Source of the DNA: CAZQGJ01 sp964592905
Lineage (GTDB): Bacteria; Patescibacteriota; UBA1384; CAYGGE01
DNA length: 10,086 nt
Assembly: GCA_964592905.1 (NCBI GenBank)
Contig: CAZQGJ010000032.1
Coordinates: 1 to 10,086, forward strand
Direction of reading: 5' to 3'
Shown one piece after another: positions 5,537-10,086 of the stretch (within the stretch, counting starts at the first letter, position 1; each line of letters starts with the position of its first letter). The translations under genes were made by a program, and so were the position numbers. Below the pieces are notes generated by a model that made no database searches, was not told the origin of the DNA, and saw only the letters and a list, made by a program, of their open reading frames with translations.

Positions 5537-6272
5537 CCAACTCGGACGGTTTTTTATCGTCGCCACGCCGATCGGTAATTTGGCCGACCTGACTGAGCGG
5601 GCCAAGCAAACTCTCGAGTCTGTAGCCTTGATCGCCTGTGAAGATACTCGGCAGACCGGTCAATTACTGCATCATCTTGGCTTTCGGACGCCGCTCCTTC
5701 ATCTTGATCAACGTCGACAGCTGACATTGGCGGCAAAGCTCTATCATGATTATTTAGCCCGTGGTCTTGATGTCGCACTGGTCAGCGACGCCGGCACGCC
5801 GGCGATCAACGATCCCGGCGGTCAGATCGTCGAGGCGCTCTTAAAGCTAGCTCGAAACGACGATGAGCGCCTCGAGGTTGTGCCGATCCCGGGGGCCAGT
5901 GCCCTGACCGCCGCCCTATCGGTAGCCGGCGTGCCGGCCGAACGTTTAGTTTTTCTCGGTTTTCTACCCAAGAAAAAGGGTCGTCAGACGCTCTTGAAAC
6001 AGCTAGCCAGCTATCCAGAGCTCGGCTTGACGACCATTGTCTGCTTCGAATCGATGCAACGGATCGAAAGGACAGTCGCTGATTTTCAATCGATCTGGCC
6101 AGCTCGCTACGGGCCGACAGCTAATCAAAATGTTCAACTAATTGTTTTACGCGAGCTAACTAAATTACACGAAGAGATTTGGCGCGGTCCGCTCGATACT
6201 TGGCAGCTGACTGAACATCGAGCCGTCAAAGGCGAGGCCGTCTTGATCCTCGATTGTCGAAATTTAACCTGA
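5514..6272 (+). CDS. rsmI: 16S rRNA (cytidine1402-2'-O)-methyltransferase
   Basis: RsmI adds the 2'-O-methyl group to C1402 in helix 44 of 16S rRNA, near the P site, using S-adenosylmethionine. It belongs to the tetrapyrrole-methylase fold. Seen in order: VATPIGNLADLTERA (16-30), ACEDTRQT (41-48), ALVSDAGTPAINDPG (88-102), PIPGASALTAALSVAG (124-139), FLGFLPKKKGR (147-157) and a closing VLRELTKLHEEIWRG (211-225). At 252 residues it is shorter than the E. coli enzyme (about 286), lacking most of the C-terminal extension. The ATG at 5514 overlaps the previous gene by 23 bases and has no clear ribosome binding site, so coupled translation is likely. Its substrate site lies close to that of RsmA in the folded ribosome. 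Confidence 0.96.
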   Translation: MPRSPRHSQLGRFFIVATPIGNLADLTERAKQTLESVALIACEDTRQTGQLLHHLGFRTPLLHLDQRRQLTLAAKLYHDYLARGLDVALVSDAGTPAINDPGGQIVEALLKLARNDDERLEVVPIPGASALTAALSVAGVPAERLVFLGFLPKKKGRQTLLKQLASYPELGLTTIVCFESMQRIERTVADFQSIWPARYGPTANQNVQLIVLRELTKLHEEIWRGPLDTWQLTEHRAVKGEAVLILDCRNLT

Positions 6273-6283
6273 TATGTTAAGAT
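6254..6283 (+). promoter_or_regulatory. Weak candidate promoter before metG
   Basis: TTGTCG (6254-6259), 18 bases, TAAGAT (6278-6283), with the metG ATG six bases further on. The -10 hexamer is the same as the one proposed for the operon start. It would give a leaderless message. The evidence is modest, since metG can also be read from the operon promoter. Confidence 0.28.
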
Positions 6284-6289
6284 AGGTCC

Positions 6290-7879
6290 ATGTCTTATCT
6301 GGTCACCGCTCCTATCTACTATGCTAACGCCAAGCCTCATATTGGCAGCCTCTACACGACTATCTTGGCCGATATTTTGGCGCGGGCGGCAATTTTGGCT
6401 GGTGAGTCCCCTAGTTCAACCCGACTTTTGACCGGCACCGATGAACACGGACTCAAAATTGAGCAGGCGGCTAAGAAAGCTGGCCAGGCCCCTGCCGAGT
6501 TTGTCGCCTCGGTAAGTAAAAGTTTTGAACAGAGCTTTCTTCAGTTTGGTCTCGATCGCGAGACGCTAGTCTTTGCTCATACCACCGATCCTCGTCACCG
6601 TCAGTTGGTGCAGACTGTGGTCAAGTCTCTCGATCAGGCCGGTCTGATCTATAAAAAAGAATACCGTGGCTGGTACTGTGTTGGTTGCGAAGAGTATAAA
6701 GAAGAGTATCAAGAAAGCGCCGCGGCTGAACTGAACGTTGAGGCTCCGTCCTGTCCGCTTCATCAGCATCCACTGAGCTTAGTCACGGAACCGATTTATT
6801 TCTTTCGGCTGAGCCAGTTTCAAGACGATCTGATTAGAGTCATCGAGAGTCAGCGTTTTAGAATCGAACCGGCGACGCGTCGCCACGAGGTGCTGAGTTT
6901 CTTAGCTCAACCGTTGCGCGATATTCCGATCAGCCGTCAGCGTTCTAAGGTGGCCTGGGGTATCGATTTTCCTTTGGATTGCGATCACACTGTCTATGTT
7001 TGGCTTGATGCCTTACTTTATTATCTAACCTTTAGCGATGAAACTCTTGATTCCACCGGCGCCAAGCCGAGCTTTTGGCCGGCCAATGTCCAACTGATCG
7101 GCAAAGATATCCTGCGTTTTCATGCGATTATCTTACCGGCCGTGCTGCTGGCGCTCGATCTACCGCTGCCAAACTGTCTGTTAGCTCACGGATTTTTTAC
7201 CGTCGAGGGTCAAAAGATGAGTAAGAGTCTGGGCAATGTGCTGACTCCCGATTCGTTACTCGAAGCCTTGCCGGGGCCGTTAGCCACCGAGGCTGTCCGT
7301 TATCTCTTAGTCACCATGACCCAAGTCGGGGAAGATGCCGATATCACCTTAACGCGTTTTCAGGATCGATATCAGGCCGAGCTGGTTAACGGTTTGGGCA
7401 ATCTGACCCAACGGTTGATTACCTTGGCGGTCAAGGCACAGTTCGAAGTCGAGAACTGGCAAGCTCTGAGCGGCTCGACCACCGATGAGGCCAGCGACCA
7501 CACCTCCGACCAAACCATCGACCAGACTTCCGACCAAACCTCACGAGTTGCGGCGAACTTTGATCTCGATCAACTCAAGCTCGATCCTAACCAACCGCTG
7601 ACACTAACTCATCAACTAGAGGCGCTCTGGCAACAGTTCGAGGCGATCAATCAACGCTTGAGCCAGTCAGCGCCGTGGCTTGGCCTCAATCCCGAAGCCA
7701 CCCCAGCCGCTCGTCACCAGGCTGAGCAAGTAATTGCCGAAGAGCTCAATACTTTGCGCCGCTTGGTCCAGGTATCTTTGCCGGCGGTTATGCCAGTTAC
7801 GGCTCAGACTATCGAGACCCAAATCGCCACCCTAACACCGGTGGCGCTCTTTCCCCGATTGTCAACGCTCAAGCGATAG
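6290..7879 (+). CDS. metG: Methionine-tRNA ligase
   Basis: Class I aminoacyl-tRNA synthetase that charges tRNA-Met, including initiator tRNA. The class signatures are HIGS (17-20, HIGH motif) and KMSKS (309-313). The zinc knuckle is present in the single-site form: Cys130, Cys133, Cys155 and His158 in the CVGC...CPLH arrangement. Other landmarks are GTDEHGLKIEQAA (49-61), YVWLDALLYYLT (236-247) and QLIGKDILRFHAI (268-280). The anticodon-binding helical domain runs from about 365 to the end, and the protein stops at 529 without the dimerising EMAP-like tRNA-binding domain found in longer forms. An unusual Ser-Asp-Gln-Thr repeat (402-418) is inserted in the anticodon domain. The gene begins 17 bases after rsmI with only a weak AGG upstream. 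Confidence 0.97.
   Translation: MSYLVTAPIYYANAKPHIGSLYTTILADILARAAILAGESPSSTRLLTGTDEHGLKIEQAAKKAGQAPAEFVASVSKSFEQSFLQFGLDRETLVFAHTTDPRHRQLVQTVVKSLDQAGLIYKKEYRGWYCVGCEEYKEEYQESAAAELNVEAPSCPLHQHPLSLVTEPIYFFRLSQFQDDLIRVIESQRFRIEPATRRHEVLSFLAQPLRDIPISRQRSKVAWGIDFPLDCDHTVYVWLDALLYYLTFSDETLDSTGAKPSFWPANVQLIGKDILRFHAIILPAVLLALDLPLPNCLLAHGFFTVEGQKMSKSLGNVLTPDSLLEALPGPLATEAVRYLLVTMTQVGEDADITLTRFQDRYQAELVNGLGNLTQRLITLAVKAQFEVENWQALSGSTTDEASDHTSDQTIDQTSDQTSRVAANFDLDQLKLDPNQPLTLTHQLEALWQQFEAINQRLSQSAPWLGLNPEATPAARHQAEQVIAEELNTLRRLVQVSLPAVMPVTAQTIETQIATLTPVALFPRLSTLKR
7493..7540 (+). repeat. Four 12-base tandem repeats inside metG
   Basis: Four units of the form (Ser/Ile)-Asp-(His/Gln)-Thr, residues 402-417, encoded by 12-base repeats; the second and fourth units are identical (TCCGACCAAACC). 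They sit in the anticodon-binding domain, probably in a surface loop between helices. Confidence 0.85.
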
Positions 7880-7887
7880 CCTACACT
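7859..7887 (+). promoter_or_regulatory. Promoter of the EamA-type transporter gene
   Basis: TTGTCA (7859-7864), exactly 17 bases, then TACACT (7882-7887): 5/6 and 4/6 matches at ideal spacing, overlapping the end of metG. The start of transcription is expected near 7894, leaving a leader of about 20 bases that contains the ribosome binding site. The transporter can therefore be expressed apart from the translation genes. Confidence 0.6.
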
Positions 7888-7901
7888 AGAGTTAACCGGT
7901 C

Positions 7902-7910
7902 AAAGGAGGG
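7902..7910 (+). promoter_or_regulatory. Strong ribosome binding site of the transporter gene
   Basis: AAAGGAGGG lies four bases before the ATG at 7915 and fixes that start. With the site of the 43-codon gene it is the strongest in the window, and both of these genes also have their own promoter. Confidence 0.85.
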
Positions 7911-7914
7911 GATA

Positions 7915-8766
7915 ATGTTTCTTGTTTTACTCTCGGCGATGGCGCATATCTCGAATACATTACTTGATAAGGTGCTATTGGGTTATCAGAAGCTAGCCCT
8001 GAAACAATATATTCCCGTTCTCTTTGCCTTTCTCTTTCTCTTTAGCCTGTTGGCTAGCTTGGTGCCTGGGCTGGCCAGCTACGATCCGATCCTGATCGGG
8101 GATCGCCAGTATCTCTTCTTTATGATCTTGATGTTGGTTCTGGCGATCGTCTGGAATATTCTTTATTACGAAGGTCTACAGAAGTCTAAGCTGGTCGAGT
8201 TCGAACTGATCATTATGTTGGCGCCGTTGGCGACCGTCTTACTTTCGGCCCTCTTTTTCCCTGAAGAGTTGGAGTTGCCGATCTTTGGCGCGGCGATCGT
8301 GGGTGGCGCGGCTGTTTTCTTGACTCAAATGAAAAGCCATCACCTCAAGTTCAGTCACTACTCGGCTAATTTAATGATGGCAGTTATTGTCATGTCGCTC
8401 GAAGCGATGGTCCAACGCGAGCTACTCAATCTCTTTTCGCCGGTTCTACTCTACACAATTCGAACGGCCGTCCTTGCCGCCTTCTTTGCCTACTATTTTC
8501 GGCCTGATTTAACCCAGATCAAGGCTGAGCAGTTCAACTTGGTAATCGCCTCGGCCTTGCTCGGCGCTATCTATTTTATCGCCCGACTCTATGGCTTCGC
8601 CAATTTGGGCATTACGCTGACAACCCTGGTGCTCTTATTAGTACCGGTAGTCGTCAGTCTAGTCGAGACACGCATAACCGGTACGCCGGTCAAGAAGCGC
8701 ACCCTATTCGCCTTTGTCATAGTTCTAGCCTGTGTGATCTATTCGGCCTGGTATCAAGGCCTTTAA
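7915..8766 (+). CDS. EamA/DMT-superfamily transporter
   Basis: A 283-residue integral membrane protein built almost wholly of hydrophobic helices, about ten, as in the EamA (drug/metabolite transporter) family. The family-like segment is the helix pair around WNILYYEGLQKSKLVEFELI (80-99) followed by MLAPLATVLLSALFFPEELE (101-120), the usual region ending the first five-helix half. A weaker second copy lies at about 210-256. A basic patch (PVKKRT, 258-263) precedes the last helix. Such proteins export metabolites, amino acids or nucleotide precursors, but the substrate cannot be read from sequence. It has its own promoter and ribosome binding site 35 bases after metG. Its TAA lies 12 bases from the stop of the convergent TatD-NUDIX gene, without a visible terminator. 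Confidence 0.85.
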   Translation: MFLVLLSAMAHISNTLLDKVLLGYQKLALKQYIPVLFAFLFLFSLLASLVPGLASYDPILIGDRQYLFFMILMLVLAIVWNILYYEGLQKSKLVEFELIIMLAPLATVLLSALFFPEELELPIFGAAIVGGAAVFLTQMKSHHLKFSHYSANLMMAVIVMSLEAMVQRELLNLFSPVLLYTIRTAVLAAFFAYYFRPDLTQIKAEQFNLVIASALLGAIYFIARLYGFANLGITLTTLVLLLVPVVVSLVETRITGTPVKKRTLFAFVIVLACVIYSAWYQGL

Positions 8767-8778
8767 GTCAGCTTATAG

Positions 8779-10086
8779 TCAGGTCAGTTTGGCCACTGCT
8801 TCGCGAACCACTTCTTGGTAACGCCCAAAGGTTAAGCGGGCCAAGGCGGCCTCGACTTCGAGTACCTCAATCTCCAAAATCTCTTCGGCCTGTGGCGTCA
8901 GATCGGCCAGACTAACTGGTTCGATCGTCACGGCGAAGAAATGAACTGTCTTATTAATTAAGATCGGGCCACGACTGAGCCCGGACTTTTTTAAATCGCT
9001 GGCAAAGTTAGAGAGATATTGATAGTGAATCGACGGCAGCTCGGCTCCGAGCGTCAGCTGATCAAGCTTCAGTCCGATCTCCTCACCGACCTCGCGTAAA
9101 GCAGCCTCGGCCGATGTTTCATCGGGTTCGAGATGGCCTTTGGGTAGACTGGGATTGCCGTGGCGATCGACGATTACAACTATCTTCGGATTTGGCTCGC
9201 GGGTCATCACTACGCCTCCGGCCGAAACTAACTCGACGGTGGCCTGTGGCTCGAGCGGCTCGAGAGGTAAACCAAAGAGCTCTTGAGCGTTATTGCGAGT
9301 AGCCTCAGCAACTAAAGATTCGTCGATGCCTTTAGTTTCGGCAATCTTAGCGGCCACTGCCTTGACGAAGGCCGGTTGATTGCGCGGGATCTTACCGTTA
9401 ACCCGTTCCTGTCGCCAGGGTAACGGAGTCAGATAGGGTGCATCAGTTTCGATTAAGAGGCGGTTAAGCGGTAACTCTTGAGCCAAAACTAACAAATCTG
9501 GCTGATAGGTGATAATGCCAGTTAAGCCGATGTAAAACCCAAGCTTGATAAAGCGTTTTGCCTGCGACAGGCTACCGGTAAAGCAATGTATCGTCCCTCG
9601 AGGTAAGGGTTCTGTCTCGGCCTCTAAGAGCTCAAGGACTCGGTTGTAGGCCTCGCGACAGTGCAGGATCAGAGGCAGTTGATTGGCCCGCGCCAGCTCG
9701 ATAAACTCCTTAAACCAGACCTCTTGGGCTTCGAGGTATGGTTGATGCAGGGCTTGATCGCCGGGCAATCGATAGTGGTCAAGACCAACTTCGCCGATCG
9801 CCACAACGGTTGGCTCTTGATCGATCAGCTGTTGCAGCTTAGCGATCGTCGCTTGCCTAGCCAGCGGTGAGGTATCGAGATAGTGATCAAGGTGAATGGG
9901 GTGGATGCCGACAGCGGCGAACAGGTTCGGATGGACTCTGGCCAACTCGGTTGCTTTCTTCGAGCTATCGAGATCACAGCCAACCACGATCCCGGCGATA
10001 CCGGTTTGGCGGAGCCTCTCGGCTATCTGATGGGCGTCCTCGTCAAAGGCGGCAAAGTTGAGGTGACAGTGAGAATCAACCAGCTC
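8779..10086 (-). CDS. TatD-family metal hydrolase fused to a NUDIX hydrolase (5'-partial)
   Basis: The frame is open to the right edge, so the start lies outside; 435 residues are visible. The first part is a complete TatD barrel: DSHCHL (4-9), GEVGLDHYR (98-106, metal ligand Glu99), LILHCREA (139-146, His142), GTIHCFTG (164-171, His167) and LLIETDAPYLTP (210-221, Asp215). TatD proteins are metal-dependent nucleases, and some relatives remove D-amino acids from tRNA. After a short LEPLEP linker (about 276-281) comes a NUDIX domain with a perfect box, G-x5-E-x7-REVGEEIGL (317-339), in the SLPKGHLEPDE context typical of Ap4A-hydrolase-like members. It ends with a helical tail. A GTG near 9987 would start after the first metal motif and is rejected. 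TatD is usually only about 255-260 residues, so the fusion is notable. No frameshift is involved. Confidence 0.93.
   Translation of the reverse strand, partial: ELVDSHCHLNFAAFDEDAHQIAERLRQTGIAGIVVGCDLDSSKKATELARVHPNLFAAVGIHPIHLDHYLDTSPLARQATIAKLQQLIDQEPTVVAIGEVGLDHYRLPGDQALHQPYLEAQEVWFKEFIELARANQLPLILHCREAYNRVLELLEAETEPLPRGTIHCFTGSLSQAKRFIKLGFYIGLTGIITYQPDLLVLAQELPLNRLLIETDAPYLTPLPWRQERVNGKIPRNQPAFVKAVAAKIAETKGIDESLVAEATRNNAQELFGLPLEPLEPQATVELVSAGGVVMTREPNPKIVVIVDRHGNPSLPKGHLEPDETSAEAALREVGEEIGLKLDQLTLGAELPSIHYQYLSNFASDLKKSGLSRGPILINKTVHFFAVTIEPVSLADLTPQAEEILEIEVLEVEAALARLTFGRYQEVVREAVAKLT

Noticed and set aside
7493..7540. Tandem units as a CRISPR-like array
   Set aside because: The units are 12 bases, contiguous, in frame, and inside metG; there are no spacers.
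9114..9302. Plus-strand reading frames opposite the TatD-NUDIX gene (also 9661-9870 and 9867-10061)
   Set aside because: They are Arg-rich shadows opposite well-conserved domains and have no ribosome binding sites.
8779..9987. TatD-NUDIX gene starting at the GTG at 9987
   Set aside because: The frame continues to the window edge and encodes the essential DSHCHL metal motif upstream, so the gene is 5'-partial rather than starting there.

Overview
The window reads as chromosomal housekeeping DNA from a bacterium with a small, compact genome. My best guess is a member of the Patescibacteria (CPR), perhaps Saccharibacteria-like, but this is inference. It rests on short versions of standard proteins (a 635-residue UvrD-type helicase, a 252-residue RsmI, a 529-residue MetRS without the C-terminal tRNA-binding domain), genes that overlap or nearly touch, and a DUF348-G5-barrel wall protein. 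A reduced Gram-positive-type lineage is the main alternative. TGA, TAA and TAG are all used as ordinary stops, so the genetic code is standard. There are no rRNA or tRNA genes, insertion sequences, phage genes or CRISPR arrays.

Layout. At the left end lies a small single-pass membrane protein (+), stop-to-stop with a UvrD/PcrA-family helicase (-). Then comes a 424-base stretch, 2320-2743, without long genes. It holds a complete small transcription unit on the minus strand: a near-consensus extended -10 promoter, a leader of about 90 bases, a strong ribosome binding site, a 43-codon membrane peptide gene, and a hairpin with a U-tract. Back to back with its promoter is a promoter for the plus-strand operon.

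From 2744 to 8766 six plus-strand genes are packed with overlaps or short gaps: an RpfB/YabE-like wall protein, rsmA, a DUF1003 membrane protein, rsmI, metG, and an EamA-type transporter that also has its own promoter and strong ribosome binding site. Convergent to this, and running off the right edge, is a TatD-family metal hydrolase fused in frame to a complete NUDIX hydrolase domain.

How the genes fit together. rsmA and rsmI modify the decoding-centre end of 16S rRNA and metG charges initiator and elongator tRNA-Met, so the operon core concerns translation. The RpfB-like protein acts in the cell wall. The set metG, tatD, rpfB/yabE, ksgA (rsmA) and rsmI is also clustered in Bacillus and Mycobacterium, so this looks like a rearranged ancient neighbourhood. 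The least explained items are the 43-residue membrane peptide, which resembles a Flp-type pilin around its conserved glutamate, and the TatD-NUDIX fusion.
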